64,000 nucleotides of DNA from Papaver somniferum (taxonomy: Eukaryota > Streptophyta > Magnoliopsida > Ranunculales > Papaveraceae). The stretch covers positions 95,663,275 to 95,727,274 of the forward strand of contig NC_039359.1 of NCBI RefSeq assembly GCF_003573695.1, given 5' to 3'. The first letter of the stretch is position 1. The number at the start of each line of letters is the position of its first letter. This document shows, piece after piece, positions 1-13,500 of this stretch. The notes beneath the pieces are model-generated. The model was not told the origin of the DNA and did not search any database. It saw only the letters and a program-made list of their open reading frames with translations. The position numbers were made by a program, and so were the translations under genes.

Positions 1-3000
1 TCGTCAGAAAAATGGGTTTTCAAAATGAATAAAAGATGTGGATTTTCAAAACAATTCGGAGGGTTTTGCCTTCCTACTATTCAACGTGTCTCAGGATTTC
101 TATCTTCATTCCTACCTGGACACATGTGTGACCCATAAAAAGCTATTTTTATTGAGAGCAACTTCATAAAACCCTTTCTTGTTTGACAGAGTCGAAACTT
201 TCGATCACTTCGAACCCGAATTTCTTTCGATAAGGGATGATTATTTCTCTCTCAACTTTTAAGGATGAGATTGTGTTCATTTATGTGTCTAACTTCTTAC
301 GACTAGTGTGCAGAATTTCTATGTCTTCTTAGCGCGTTGGATGCTATCATTTCGGAGAACTTTTAAGTTGGAAAAGTAGGTTTTGTGGGTATACCTCTAG
401 TAAACCCTCACGAGACTAAAACTTGTCCACTAGGGACACCTAGGGGTTCAAAGGCTTGTTATACATGCTAAGTGTGACCGTAGCCTCGACGACACGGAGT
501 TGTATGTATGTTTTAAAATTGTTTTGTTTGATTTGCTCGAGGACTAGCAAAGTCTAAGTATGGGGAAATTTGATAGGTGTCTTAAACACCTTGTTATTTA
601 TCTATTGTTTATGCTTTCTTCGCGAGTTTTCTTGTAAATTATGTATCTTATGATTGATTTTAAGTTTATTAGGTGCAATGGAGTCCTTGAGAGCAAAAGA
701 AGGAGCAATCGTCCATTTGGAGTGCAAAGGTCTAAGGTGCGTGAAAAGGAGGTGACAGTTGAGTTGAACAGGAAATTAAGCTATCGGTTCTTTGAAACTG
801 ACAGGTTAAATGAACTAAGGTGGCCCTTATCCAATAACGTGAGTTGCCAATATAAGTTCCTATCATTACCTACCCCTAAAGTCAAGAGAAATGTCTTCTC
901 TTCTCATTATTGTTTCCATCTAAAATTCAGAGAACGAGAGAAACGAGTGATGCTGCTAGTAAAGAAGAGATTGATGAGTTTGGTGGATCTTAGATCAGTG
1001 GTAATTCAAGGGTACAAGTGTGGGTTTGAATCTGTCAAGGATTTGTCATTACTGCTGCTACAGATCGAGAATGAAATGGGGAAGAAAATGGAAAGAGTTA
1101 GGGTTTGTGGTGAATGTTTTCTGCTGATTTCGGTTGAAATTGAGGAGGAGAAATTGAAGTGCTGATATTGATTGTGTTCATTGAGAGATGGGTTCGATCT
1201 GTAAGAATGAATCCGACAGTTGTTGGCAGTGTAATGAAGCTGTTTCTGTTAACGAATTTGAGATTGAATCTGAGATAGATGATGAGTATATTTACTGGAA
1301 TTGGATCGAAGAATCAGAAGCTGATGCTGCTAATGAATATGAGATGGAAATGGGTTTGAGGTTGAAGTTGCAGGAATTGATTCAAGAGTTTAGATGGTGT
1401 TCATGAAGTGAATCTGGTTAGAGGAAATTGCAGATGAATATTTGACTGAATTGCAGGTGGAATTGAAATCATGATACAGAGAAGATGGTATGAAGTAGAG
1501 GTGGTCTGAGATGTTGGTGCTGTGAGTTGTTGCTCTGAACTGGTGGTTGATGCCAAGGAGATCTGACTCGAGTGGTGGTGCTGATGGTGTTGTGCAGCTG
1601 CAGAAGATTCAGACATTGGAGCTAGGCCTGATGCGCTGAAATGTGATGTGATGTTGAGTGTTGCAGCGATGATTGCAGTGACATGGTCTTGTAGTGAATA
1701 TGGAAGTAGATTGAATGCGGATGAGCTGAGAAGGAGAGCCACTTACAGTGAAGCAGTAATTGGATAAGTGGAATTGGTGCTACAGGAAAGAACTGGAGTG
1801 TGTTGATGAATGGGGTTTTTGTAGTTGAACAAGAGAAGAGATGGCGATTGCTGATAAATGGATGGGAGTGACTGATTATGGTAATGCAGGATAGGGTGCA
1901 GCTCTGTAGAAGAAGGTTATTGCAGCTGAGTAGTTGATGTGTGTTGATGGTTCGATCGAAACCTGGGAAGAACAGTTGTTGCTGCTATGTTTTGGTAATG
2001 GAAATGAAGCGAGTAACTGATGTAGGAGCAATTGCAGGTGACGGGTGCATAGGAATGGTTGTTTGTCAGCTAGAAGTGGTTGCAGCTGAAGGTATTATGA
2101 AGCTATAGTGGGTTTGAGGCTGTGTTGATGTTGTGCTGCAACTTGGTGGTGATATGAAGGATGACTAAGGTGGTTTGTAGAGTGCCAGGGAGCGGCGGTG
2201 TTTATTAAGTGCAGTAAGAAGTTATGGCCGGGAGTTTGTGCCGCAGAAAATGGGAATTGCAGAATTAGCTTTGCAACCTGAAATGGATAGACAAGACCGA
2301 CAAGGTTAGAGTCTACAGCCTGAGCTGTGAAATAGATGCCGCAACTGTGCAGAAACGCAGCGAGAATGGCGAGCCAGTGAGCCTAGCCCGGGATGCCGGA
2401 CTTCAGAGATTAGAGTGTGGATCTTAAAGTTTCATTGAATTGCGAAGGGGGTATGTGTTGGATGCAAGAGTTGTCCATGGGATATATGAGTTTGGAGTCG
2501 CGCTTTTGGGTTGGTTTTCGCAAGAGCTAGGAAATGATTCAGATGGTGATGTTGCAGCTTGATTATGGCTGGAATGAGAAGGATAATGGCAGTGTAAGCT
2601 GCAGATGAATGGATAGTATATGGAAGATTGCAACAATGAGAACTGTGGTGGATTTTCTTGCCAGTGCGTCGACTCAGTGATTCCCGATCCAAATCAGATG
2701 GACTTGGACTTGTTCCAATTGGGCTTCACTCATGGGTTGTTTGACCGACTGATATTTGGCAGAGAGTCTGTGACCTAAGTTGGGAAGTGAAAGGATACAA
2801 AAGGAAGACTTATCACCTATTCTAGAGATCTTTTATCTCTCATCTTCTACTTTTGTTCTAGGGTTTACAACATGATAGATTTATTTCTTCTTTGGATGAA
2901 CTCCATGAACATGAGCTAGTTTTCTTTTGGTTAAGGAATAAGTTTGAATTCCAAACATGATTTTTATGCAATGTATTAGTTTTGTCTCCATACTTTGTTG

Positions 3001-3708
3001 CTTATGTTTCACTATTAATATTGTTATATGATTTGAATACATGTTTAGTCGAGTCGCGAATCGGTTGAATTAGTTTTCATCTCTATTGCTAGATTAGGGT
3101 TATTATACGTAAAAGTGATAATTCCTGATTGCAAGTAGCATAATTGTGGGTATTGCTTGTAGCGATGCATCCTAGTAGTCACGAGTGGATCATAACCTTG
3201 GTTAAATCGGATTCGTGCTTTTACACGTTCGATTGCTTTGATTAGTCTTGTTCCATAGAACTCAATGCTTTTAGGGAGTTAAACTTAATTGTGCTTTTAC
3301 ACTTTAGGTTGCTTTCTAGAAAGAATCACATATGCATCTTTTAATGTGGTTGTGATGAAATCAGGGAATTAGCGAGATATATTTGCGATCAAGATATCTT
3401 AGGACTTTTAATAAAGTTGAGATTAAATATCAATTCTGGTTATTGTTGAAAAGAATGTTTGTGGATGAAAACGATATCCTTGACCAATACTTTCACATAT
3501 TTGAATTGTGTGCTTTATTTATTTGTTTTGCTTTTATTTTATTTTAGTATATCAAAATCATAATATCCCCCCTTTTGTTTGCTTAAGATACCAAAACATA
3601 TTGACAACCTAGTCCTCTCTGTGGGAACGATCCTTTCTTGCCCTTGCTATATTATATATTTTGAGTAGTAAGAAAGTGTAACTATTTTGACGCCTACGAC
3701 AGCGATCA
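1..3708 (+). repeat. 5' LTR of element A, 3' portion only
   Basis: Direct copy of 6857-10553. It ends in ATCA at 3708, five bases before the PBS. Compared with the 3' copy it has an extra 20 bp near 1862-1881, lacks about 9 bp near 2777, and shows few substitutions. If the 3' LTR starts at 5489, roughly 1.37 kb of this LTR lies left of base 1. It contains a 174-codon ORF (641-1165) and a GT-rich stretch (about 1400-2400), neither resembling a known protein. Confidence 0.85.
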
Positions 3709-3713
3709 AATTT

Positions 3714-3731
3714 TGGCGCCGTTGTCGGGGA
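3714..3731 (+). other. Primer-binding site, tRNA-Asp type
   Basis: TGGCGCCGTTGTCGGGGA begins five bases after the LTR end. It matches the Athila PBS, which pairs with the 3' end of plant tRNA-Asp, with one difference from the usual ...GTTGCCGGGGA. Confidence 0.85.
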
Positions 3732-3841
3732 GGCAGCGGTTGTCACTTGTTTTTGGTTTCTTATTTTCTTGTTTTTAGTTTTGTTTTATTTTCTGGTTTT
3801 TAACCTTGTTTTGAGAATCGTGTTTCAGGTACTTATTTCTC

Positions 3842-5320
3842 ATGGATGGAGCATATTGGAACGATGGATACGATTTCCAACAATCTCAACAACATGACAA
3901 CTTCCAACAATTCAGGGGTATAATCAAAACCAATTCATTGGCTATGACCAATATTCCATGGATCCTTATGGTTTTCCTCAACAACCTTATGGCGGGTATG
4001 TGTGTGAACAACCACAAGGATGGGAGGATTCTTATGCTCGTGAACAAAAAGTTTCTGACTTTCTAGACAAAGTTTCCAACTTTGTACAACAAGAGTTCCA
4101 AAAAGATAAAGAGGCTACAGAAGAGCAACTCCAAGAACTTCGTGAAGGTATTGCTAACTTACAAAGAGGTATTGATCAAATCAAAGAAGAAAGGTATGAG
4201 GAAGAACTTTGCTTTAAAAACAATAACTATTCTAATGTGCCTATGGTTTGTGATGAATATTTGATTATGCTAATGTTGAAAAGGGCCAACCTTTGGGGTC
4301 TTTCATTGATAATTGTGTAGTTTCCTCAACTCTTGATCTTAATAATGATCATTCACTATTCAAAATGATGAGATTGAGATTAGCAACACTAAATTCAACG
4401 AGAACCAATATTATGTTAATTATGAAAGTGATGATGATTATGAAGATACATCGCTTGAACCAACTCATGGTGACGTTTCCCAAAGGTGTACAGCGAATCT
4501 CTTTGGGATCAAAATGAAGACGAAGAGGAATATGTTGACACTTGTGTAGATTACTCAAGCATTGATCTTAATAATGATCAAGAGCCTATTCAAAGGGTGG
4601 AGCTTGAGGATGATGCATTTTTGAGTCCTCTAAAAAAGTTCCTTATAGCGAAATTTGGAGCCGCAAAAGAGTATGTGCCTTACAACGAAGAGGAGTGTGT
4701 TGAGAATGAAACCGATATGACCAATATTGTGGAAGACCCAATTGAGATTGCATATGATTGTAATGATGATGTTGATCCCGAGACTTTGGTTAAGGAAGAA
4801 ACCGGAAGAGTGGTTGCAAGGTTTGATAGAGACCATGATATAAAAGAGGTGAGTAATTCACTTGAATTTTTCAAGGATGAAGAGGATGCCGTGATACAAG
4901 AGATTTGCAAGGTTTGTCTAACCCTTTGCATGTTGTTTCTCGTCCTTTACCTCTTGTTGGTTTGAATGTATGTGCTTCGAGAATATTGTTGAATGACTTT
5001 GTTTCTCGATTTCCACCATTAGAAACATTTGATTCTCATACTATGCAAGTTTGCAAAGAAGAAACCATAAAGTTCCTGAATTTTATGTTCTTTATACACT
5101 TCCAAGTGTGGACAAGAATAAGTGTGGGGGAAACTTCTATTGGGTTATAGCTTCACTTTTGCTTTATTATACTAATGTTTGTGTGAAGTTACTATTTGCA
5201 AAACAGGTTACATGGAAGGATCCCCAACTTTTCAGATTATTGGTGTATGGGGAATTCGTCGCGCAAGTCGGGCTGACGACTTTAAACCAAGCGCTAAATG
5301 GGAGGCAACCCATAGGATGA
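3842..5320 (+). pseudogene. Internal coding remnant of element A (not gag-pol)
   Basis: A single protein appears to be spread over several frames: a Gln/Tyr-rich start from 3842, a shift near 3915-3930 into a frame with PYGFPQQPYGGY and a Lys/Glu-rich coiled-coil-like stretch (about 4030-4200), an acidic part (4486-4965), and a last part (5051-5320) with a hydrophobic segment near 5140-5190. No zinc knuckle, retrotrans_gag core, DTG protease motif or reverse-transcriptase motif is visible. Non-autonomous Athila relatives are known to carry such low-complexity ORFs in place of gag-pol. I cannot assign a function. The tail overlaps the conserved Athila 3' motif with gggaggcaaccca. Several frameshifts suggest this copy is dead. 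Confidence 0.5.
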
Positions 5321-5479
5321 GTATTTCTTGTCTTATTTTTATATTCTTGTTTCGTTTTTAGCTTTTTCTTGTCTTGTATTTACTTTTTCTGATTTCTTGT
5401 CGCATATCATTATATGATTTCCCAACTTGACTTTCTTTGGACGATTCAATTTACATTGAGGACAATGTAAAGTTTAAGT

Positions 5480-5488
5480 GTGGGGGAG
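5480..5488 (+). other. Polypurine tract of element A
   Basis: GTGGGGGAG directly precedes TGGTTAAGC, taken as the 3' LTR start at 5489. A similar 'gtgtgggggaa' at 5112-5122 is an alternative, but it lies inside the coding remnant and upstream of the conserved gggaggcaaccca motif. Confidence 0.6.
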
Positions 5489-8400
5489 TGGTTAAGCATT
5501 TGCATTGTAAAATTTTCAACTTCTGTGTAAATTAGTGAATAAAAAAACTCCAACTTGTAGTTAGTTTAGAGTCACATAGTATACATGTCGCTAAGATTAC
5601 ATCGAAATTCTCATAAGAGTGACTGAACTTAGAGATGACAGAGAACGTGATCGGGTTTCTTACTTGTATGAGAGTTAAAGTTGGATTTAACCATCCAGTG
5701 GCAAATGAGGTGCAGACTGAATTCAGTATTAGAGTTGTGGTCCCCTATAGTGGATACTACCCATGTTACATCATGAGAGGCACCGACCTTCAATTCTTTG
5801 CACCTGTCTAAATTTTTGCTTTTAGAGTGTGTGTCACCGTACATAAACTCCGGGTAGAATGGTGAGCTACCCAACCTCCCACCAATAGAAGCACTATTTT
5901 GATCTCTTGAGTGCTATTTTATCAATCATGAATGGTGACATCGAATTGCTAACTACCGCTTGTAATCTTGTTCGCAGTTAGCACCATCCACTTTATCTCT
6001 CTCTACACCAAGATCCATAGAAACACCATCATCATCAACAAGAGGAGCATCACAAATTCGAAGGAAAGTTGAAGACGTTTTAGGTTTACAAGCAACAATA
6101 CAGAAATGAGCAGATTTCAGATTCAAGTAAAGCAACAAGACAAGGAGCAAATTTTTACAAGTTGAAGACTATTGTACGAGAGCGAATATTATCAAGATGA
6201 GAGTCAAGAAGTTTATGATATCGAGACATACAAGTTGTGAAGAATCGAGCGGTAAAGTACTTACACCGTGGCCTTTGTATTTTATTTTATCTTTATTTTA
6301 TTTGTTATATTTGTATATTATTTTCTCTTGTTCCAGAAAAAAAAAAAACTGGGACATGGTCATTGTTATGTTAAGTCCCTTGTCAATAAAAAATGAAAAA
6401 AAAATGAAAAAAAGAGACAAGAGAAAATTTTGTTAGGTTTATTATTAGTTTTATTATTTTGTTTTGTTTTATTTTGTATTTGTTTTATTTTTCTGTCTCA
6501 ATAAAAAAAAAAAAAAGAAGAAAAAAGACAGAAAAATCCTTTGTATCATATTTTGGGGTTGTTCGTTTTTAGTTTTGTATTTTTTCAATAAAGCCAATGG
6601 AAAGAAGGAATATCCACAATGAAGTTTTAAGCAACAAGGAATTAGAGGAAAAAATCTCATTGTCAAGATTCTACGAAGTTCAAGGTTATCATTCATCAAG
6701 AGTTGAAAACCGAAGACGAAGATGAAGACAAGGATTGAAGACCGAAGACGTTTCTATGGATGTTGTGAGAGTGGTGTTAAATGCACGTCGAACGGATAAC
6801 GAGGTAAGTAAGCATATTCCCACCTTCGTTAAGTGGTTGATTTCCTTTCGTAGAGATCGTCAGAAAAATGGGTTTTCAAAATGAATAAAAGATGTGGATT
6901 TTCAAAACAATTCGGAGGGTTTTGCCTTCCTACTATTCAACGTGTCTCAGGATTTCTATCTTCATTCCTACCTGGACACATGTGTGACCCATAAAAAGCT
7001 ATTTTTATTGAGAGCAACTTCATAAAACCCTTTCTTGTTTGACAGAGTCGAAACTTTCGATCACTTCGAACCCGAATTTCTTTCGATAAGGGATGATTAT
7101 TTCTCTCTCAACTTTTAAGGATGAGATTGTGTTCATTTATGTGTCTAACTTCTTACGACTAGTGTGAGAATTTCTATGTCTTCTTAGCGCGTTGGATGCT
7201 ATCATTTCGGAGAACTTTTAAGTTGGAAAAGTAGGTTTTGTGGGTATACCTCTAGTAAACCCTCACGAGACTAAAACTTGTCCACTAGGGACACCTAGGG
7301 GTTCAAAGGCTTGTTATACATGCTAAGTGTGTCCGTAGCCTCGACGACACGGAGTTGTATGTATGTTTTAAAATTGTTTTGTTTGATTTGCTCGAGGACT
7401 AGCAAAGTCTAAGTATGGGGAAATTTGATAGGTGTCTTAAACACCTTGTTATTTATCTATTGTTTATGCTTTCTTCGCGAGTTTTCTTGTAAATTATGTA
7501 TCTTATGATTGATTTTAAGTTTATTAGGTGCAATGGAGTCCTTGAGAGCAAAAGAAGGAGCAATCGTCCATTTGGAGTGCAAAGGTCTAAGGTGCGTGAA
7601 AAGGAGGTGACAGTTGAGTTGAACAGGAAATTAAGCTATCGGTTCTTTGAAACTGACAGGTTAAATGAACTAAGGTGGCCCTTATCCAATAACGTGAGTT
7701 GCCAATATAAGTTCCTATCATTACCTACCCCTAAAGTCAAGAGAAATGTCTTCTCTTCTCATTATTGTTTCCATCTAAAATTCAGAGAACGAGAGAAACG
7801 AGTGATGCTGCTAGTAAAGAAGAGATTGATGAGTTTGGTGGATCTTAGATCAGTGGTAATTCAAGGGTACAAGTGTGGGTTTGAATCTGTCAAGGATTTG
7901 TCATTACTGCTGCTACAGATCGAGAATGAAATGGGGAAGAAAATGGAAAGAGTTAGGGTTTGTGGTGAATGTTTTCTGCTGATTTCGGTTGAAATTGAGG
8001 AGGAGAAATTGAAGTGCTGATATTGATTGTGTTCATTGAGAGATGGGTTCGATCTGTAAGAATGAATCCGACAGTTGTTGGCAGTGTAATGAAGCTGTTT
8101 CTGTTAACGAATTTGAGATTGAATCTGAGATAGATGATGAGTATATTTACTGGAATTGGATCGAAGAATCAGAAGCTGATGCTGCTAATGAATATGAGAT
8201 GGAAATGGGTTTGAGGTTGAAGTTGCAGGAATTGATTCAAGAGTTTAGATGGTGTTCATGAAGTGAATCTGGTTAGAGGAAATTGCAGATGAATATTTGA
8301 CTGAATTGCAGGTGGAATTGAAATCATGATACAGAGAAGATGGTATGAAGTAGAGGTGGTCTGAGATGTTGGTGCTGTGAGTTGTTGCTCTGAACTGGTG

Positions 8401-10553
8401 GTTGATGCCAAGGAGATCTGACTCGAGTGGTGGTGCTGATGGTGTTGTGCAGTTGCAGAAGATTCAGACATTGGAGCTAGGCCTGATGCGCTGAAATGGG
8501 ATGTGATGTTGAGTGTTGCAGCGATGATTGCAGTGACATGGTCTTGTAGTGAATATGGAAGTAGATTGAATGCGGATGAGCTGAGAAGGAGAGCCACTTA
8601 CAGTGAAGCAGTAATTGGATAAGTGGAATTGGTGCTACAGGAAAGAACTGGAGTGTGTTGATGAATGGGGTTTTTGTAGTTGAACAAGAGAAGAGATGGC
8701 GATTGCTGATAAATGGTAATGCAGGATAGGGTGCAGCTGTGTAGAAGAAGGTTATTGCAGCTGAGTAGTTGATGTGTGTTGATGGTTCGATCGAAACCTG
8801 GGAAGAACAGTTGTTGCTGCTATGTTTTGGTAATGGAAATGAAGCGAGTAACTGATGTAGGAGCAATTGCAGGTGACGGGTGCATAGGAATGGTTGTTTG
8901 TCAGCTAGAAGTGGTTGCAGCTGAAGGTATTATGAAGCTATAGTGGGTTTGAGGCTGTGTTGATGTTGTGCTGCAACTTGGTGGTGATATGAAGGATGAC
9001 TAAGGTGGTTTGTAGAGTGCCAGGGAGCGGCGGTGTTTATGAAGTGCAGTAAGAAGTTATGGCCGGGAGTTTGTGCCGCAGAAAATGGGAATTGCAGAAT
9101 TAGCTTTGCAACCTGAAATGGATAGACAAGACCGACAAGGTTAGAGTCTACAGCCTGAGCTGTGAAATAGATGCCGCAACTGTGCAGAAACGCAGCGAGA
9201 ATGGCGAGCCAGTGAGCCTAGCCCGGGATGCCGGACTTCAGAGATTAGAGTGTGGATCTTAAAGTTTCATTGAATTGCGAAGGGGGTATGTGTTGGATGC
9301 AAGAGTTGTCCATGGGATATATGAGTTTGGAGTCGCGCTTTTGGGTTGGTTTTCGCAAGAGCTAGGAAATGATTCAGATGGTGATGTTGCAGCTTGATTA
9401 TGGCTGGAATGAGAAGGATAATGGCAGTGTAAGCTGCAGATGAATGGATAGTATATGGAAGATTGCAACAATGAGAACTGTGGTGGATTTTCTTGCCAGT
9501 GAGTCGACTCAGTGATTCCCGATCCAAATCAGATGGACTTGGACTTGCTCCAATTGGGCTTCACTCATGGGTTGTTTGAGCGACTGATATTTGGCAGAGA
9601 CTCTGTGACCTAAGGAACCTAAGTTGGGAAGTGAAAGGATACAAAAGGAAGACTTATCACCTATTCTATAGATCTTTTATCTCTCATCTTTTACTTTTGT
9701 TCTAGGGTTTACAACATGATAGATTTATTTCTTTTTTGGATGAACTCCATGAACATGAGCTAGTTTTCTTTTGGTTAAGGAATAAGTTTGAATTCCAATT
9801 ATAATTTTTATGCAATGAATTAGTTTTGTGTCCATACTTTGTTGCTTATGATTCACTATTAATATTGTTATATGATTTGAATACATGTTTAGTCGAGTCG
9901 CGAATCGGTTGAATTAGTTTTCATCTCTATTGCTAGATTAGGGTTATTATACGTAAAAGTGATAATTCCTGATTGTAAGTAGCATAATTGTGGGTATTGC
10001 TTGTAGTGATGCATCCTAGTAGTCACAAGTGGATCATAACCTTGGTTAAATCGGATTCGTGCTTTTACACGTTCGATTGCTTTGATTAGTCTTGTTCCAT
10101 AGAACTCAATGCTTTTAGGGAGTTAAACTTAATTGTACTTTTACACTTTAGGTTGCTTTCTAGGAAGAATTCACATATGCATCTTTTAATGTGGTTGTGA
10201 TGAAATCAGGGAATTAGCGAGATATATTTGCGATCAAGATATCTTAGGACTTTTAATAAAGTTGAGATTAAATATCAATTCTGATTATTGTTGAAAAGCA
10301 TGTTTGTGGATGAAAACGATATCCTTGACCAATACTTTCACATATTTGAATTGTGTGCTTTATTTCTTTGTTTTGCTTTTATTTTATTTTAGCATATCAA
10401 AATCATAATATCCCCCTTTTGTTTGATTAAGATACCAAAACATATTGAAAACCTAGTCCTCTCTGTGGGAACGATCCTTTCTTGCCCTTGCTATATTATA
10501 TATTTTGAGTAGTAAGAAAGTGTAATTATTTTTGACGCCTACAACAGCGATCA
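5489..10553 (+). repeat. 3' LTR of element A (about 5.1 kb)
   Basis: It starts TGGTTAAG after the purine tract and ends ...GCGATCA at 10553. Only 6857-10553 has a second copy in the window (1-3708); the first 1.37 kb is called LTR by inference. An LTR of about 5 kb is very long, as in Athila/Ogre-like and LARD elements. It carries poly-A-loop hairpins (6329-6537), a 174-codon ORF (7496-8020) whose translation is identical to that at 641-1165, a GT-rich zone (8260-9500), and a conserved end with CTCTGTGGGAACGATCC (about 10460). Confidence 0.7.
6329..6537 (+). repeat. Three short hairpins with poly-A loops
   Basis: Stem 1: 6329-6336 with 6349-6356, 7 of 8 paired around an A12 run. Stem 2: 6379-6384 with 6416-6421, around A-rich DNA. 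Stem 3: 6487-6498 with 6526-6537, 12 bp perfect, around an A14 run. All lie in the 5' part of the 3' LTR of element A. Confidence 0.75.
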
Positions 10554-13500
10554 CTAACCATATTTTTCAAGATTAACGATAACTTTGTGAAAATAGATGA
10601 ATCATGTCATCATATTCCACAACAAGAACAAAATTCATATGGAGTCAAATTGAAACTAAAACAGTTCAACTATCTATTAAATCAACCGAGATTCAATAAC
10701 AAACATCTCACTAAATTCTAGAATTACTTTTAAATCAAAAATACTGAAAATATGCAAAAACACGTCTTATAATTGTCTCTTTTTTCTTCTCCATCTCTAT
10801 GATCCAACACTAAAAAGGATTACAAGACACTTTCACCTTTTTTCTAACGCGGTATTGAAAGTAAGTATTGGAACTGAACAAGAATGCAGGAATGAGAACT
10901 TTAGAACACACTGGAACATACACGTTAATTCTATGAAATATTTCACATACGATGTAAATTTCAAGGACGCTATATTTCTCAAAACTAATATATCCAAGCA
11001 ATATAGTCATAGGTTCTGATTCCCCACTACTAGCACATCCATCACTATTTTTTTCAAAACCAACAAGCAAGTCATATCGACAGTAAGTAAATCAAAATGG
11101 CCAAATAATGCAGATCATTTTGTGTTGTGTGCACGAACAAATAAGAAATTTTTGTGCATGCACTTGTTACCTGCCATGTTAAGTTGTATGCTAGTACCGT
11201 AAATACTAAGATACCGTTAATTTCTTGAATATTTATGCATGACTGAATTTCATTTTAGCTAGCCCTAGATTCTTATACTCATAATGACTTAAGAGAGTCT
11301 TTCAATATTGTCTTTTTTTTTATTAATGTGGTGCACTTGGTCGACCAAAGAGCTCAGGGAGGTAGTCAAATGAGAACTGTAAGGACACTGAGAGAGTTTT
11401 TATCTGACTGACTTTCGGAGATTCTCATGGAAATATAAAAATTTCAAATTATTTTATGTACGTATTTTAGTGAGTGTTTATGTTTTGTAGAAACAGATTT
11501 ATGGATCTTTTAGAGAATCTTTGTGATTTGTTGAGGCACGATATTTACTAAGTTTATAAGTAATTCAACAAATTTATTTTCTCTAGATTGGGGTATATAT
11601 CCAAACTAATTTGGGTATACAAAAACTTAAAATGGACTTAGTTGAAAGACCAAAACGAAGTAAAGTGACCTAACTAACTTTGCCAAATCCTAATTAAAAG
11701 TATACCCTTGTTTTTATGACACTTAATGAAATCATTCCCCTTCCCAACCTAACGACCATTACTTCTCCCTTTCCACCGTTTTCTTTTCCTTCTCCATCAT
11801 TTTGTCTGAAGAAAAACCCGTAGATTAAAAGTATCCCCTTGTTTTTATCAAACTCAAATGAATCAATTCTCCTTCTCAACCTAACAACCACTACTTTATT
11901 TTGCTTTTTGAATATCAAATTAGGTTAGAAAAATCGAAATTATTGAATTGTAGTTATGTGGTCGTCAGGGTATGTCTTCATCTACCTTGACAACTTTTCG
12001 TGTTCAATTTTAATCATGATCTTCTTAGGATGAATAACACGACGGTTTTTTTTTTTAATCTTTGAAAGTAACACTCACAGGGTCGTCATAATATTCATTC
12101 CAAAACTTTGACGACTAGTTGATGGTTATGAAAATCTGAATCATGCCAACTAATGATTGTCAAAAACTGGTTTTTCTATGTTTAATATTATAATTAGTCG
12201 CCAAGCTTTTGAAAACCTAACTTGAAAACTAGGTGATGGTTGTCACTTTGATGCATTTGACCCTGACTACCAACAACAGACAAAACTTAAAGATTCCTGT
12301 GTCCATTTTTGCTATTGATCGTCATGTTTGTGAAACTATAACCGTGACGATGTCTGGTAATAGTTAGTCGGCATGGTTGGAATAAATGCAACATGAAGAC
12401 TATTAAAAGTCGTCAATTTGTTATTATACGACCATCCCTCCAATATCTACATTAGTTCTCTACTTGACGATGTAGACCTATGATAGGGTATAATAATAGA
12501 ATTTTCCTAGAAATTTGTATCATTAATACAAAGTATTATAATAGTTAATGCATTTTAGAGACGTATGGACCTTTTTTAAACTTGATTATTGATTAATATT
12601 TATTATTTTTAACAACAACAATATGTTGAGTATTGAAACATTTGTTTTTAATAATTACCATATTTGGTTGGTATTTGTGTATGGTTTCTCATCTAGTATG
12701 CGACAACTAATCAAGGTCATTTCAAGTAAGATATTCCTATAGTAGTGTGAGTTTTTTTCTTTTTCTTCTAACCACCAAATCGTCCCCGGAATGCAAGCAA
12801 CAATTCTGAAGGGCCATGTCACAGAAGAACTCCAATATTACTATAGATACCAATCAAAATAATAATAAAATCTAGATTTCAAAGTTTCGTAAAATATCAC
12901 ATATTATGGAGAGACTTTTGCTAAGCTTATTTTCTTCAAAAATCTTTTGAAATCTCTAAAAACAATAAATCAATAACTTTGAAATTTAAATCCAATAACA
13001 ACGACGTTTTAGTGACTTTTGAAAAATCTTAACCTAGTAACATGGAATTTTAGAGACTTCAGATCTATCAACTCGCAAGAGAGCTTCACCGACTCTTCAA
13101 AAACCTATATTGACTAACAAGAGCGTTAAGAACTTTCTGAAAATCTTTCTAACTCCCATTTGACTACCCCTTGTAAGCATGAACATAGATACTCTCACTC
13201 ATCCTTTTAACCTTAAATATGAGCGATATATAGGTCCCCTATTTCCATGCCTCTTCCTGGGAACCTTCACCCGGGATAGGTATAAGCGTTAATAATAAGG
13301 ATGATTCTACATGTACCATGAATTATCCTACAATAGGTAAATCATTTTCATAATAATAGTTTCAAAAATGGGAAGGTGAAGGCGCAATAAGATTCCTTTT
13401 CATGAAGCATTTTAAATCAAATTTCTTATCCAGCGACAATTAATTGTTGCTAGAAATTCTTTTTGTGGAAGAGAAAAAACTGACTCTGCGCTCAAAAAAT

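Larger units (their letters stand above)
1..10553 (+). mobile_element. Element A: Athila-type non-autonomous LTR retrotransposon (5' end outside the window)
   Basis: Bases 1-3708 recur almost unchanged at 6857-10553. Just after the first copy lies a primer-binding site complementary to the 3' end of tRNA-Asp (3714-3731), and a purine tract at 5480-5488 precedes the presumed 3' LTR. The internal part (3709-5488) is only about 1.8 kb and has no protease, reverse transcriptase or integrase, so the element could move only with proteins from a relative. The PBS and the 'gggaggcaaccca' motif near 5299 are typical of the Athila lineage of Ty3/gypsy elements. The two LTR copies differ by only scattered substitutions and a few short indels, so the insertion looks young. 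The 3' flank starts CTAAC; its partner target duplication would lie upstream of the window. Confidence 0.85.

Noticed and set aside
1401..1742. Ser/His-rich minus-strand ORF in the LTR of A (also at 8256-8597)
   Set aside because: It lies in a GT-rich LTR stretch that gives biased open frames on the other strand. No motif or start context supports it.
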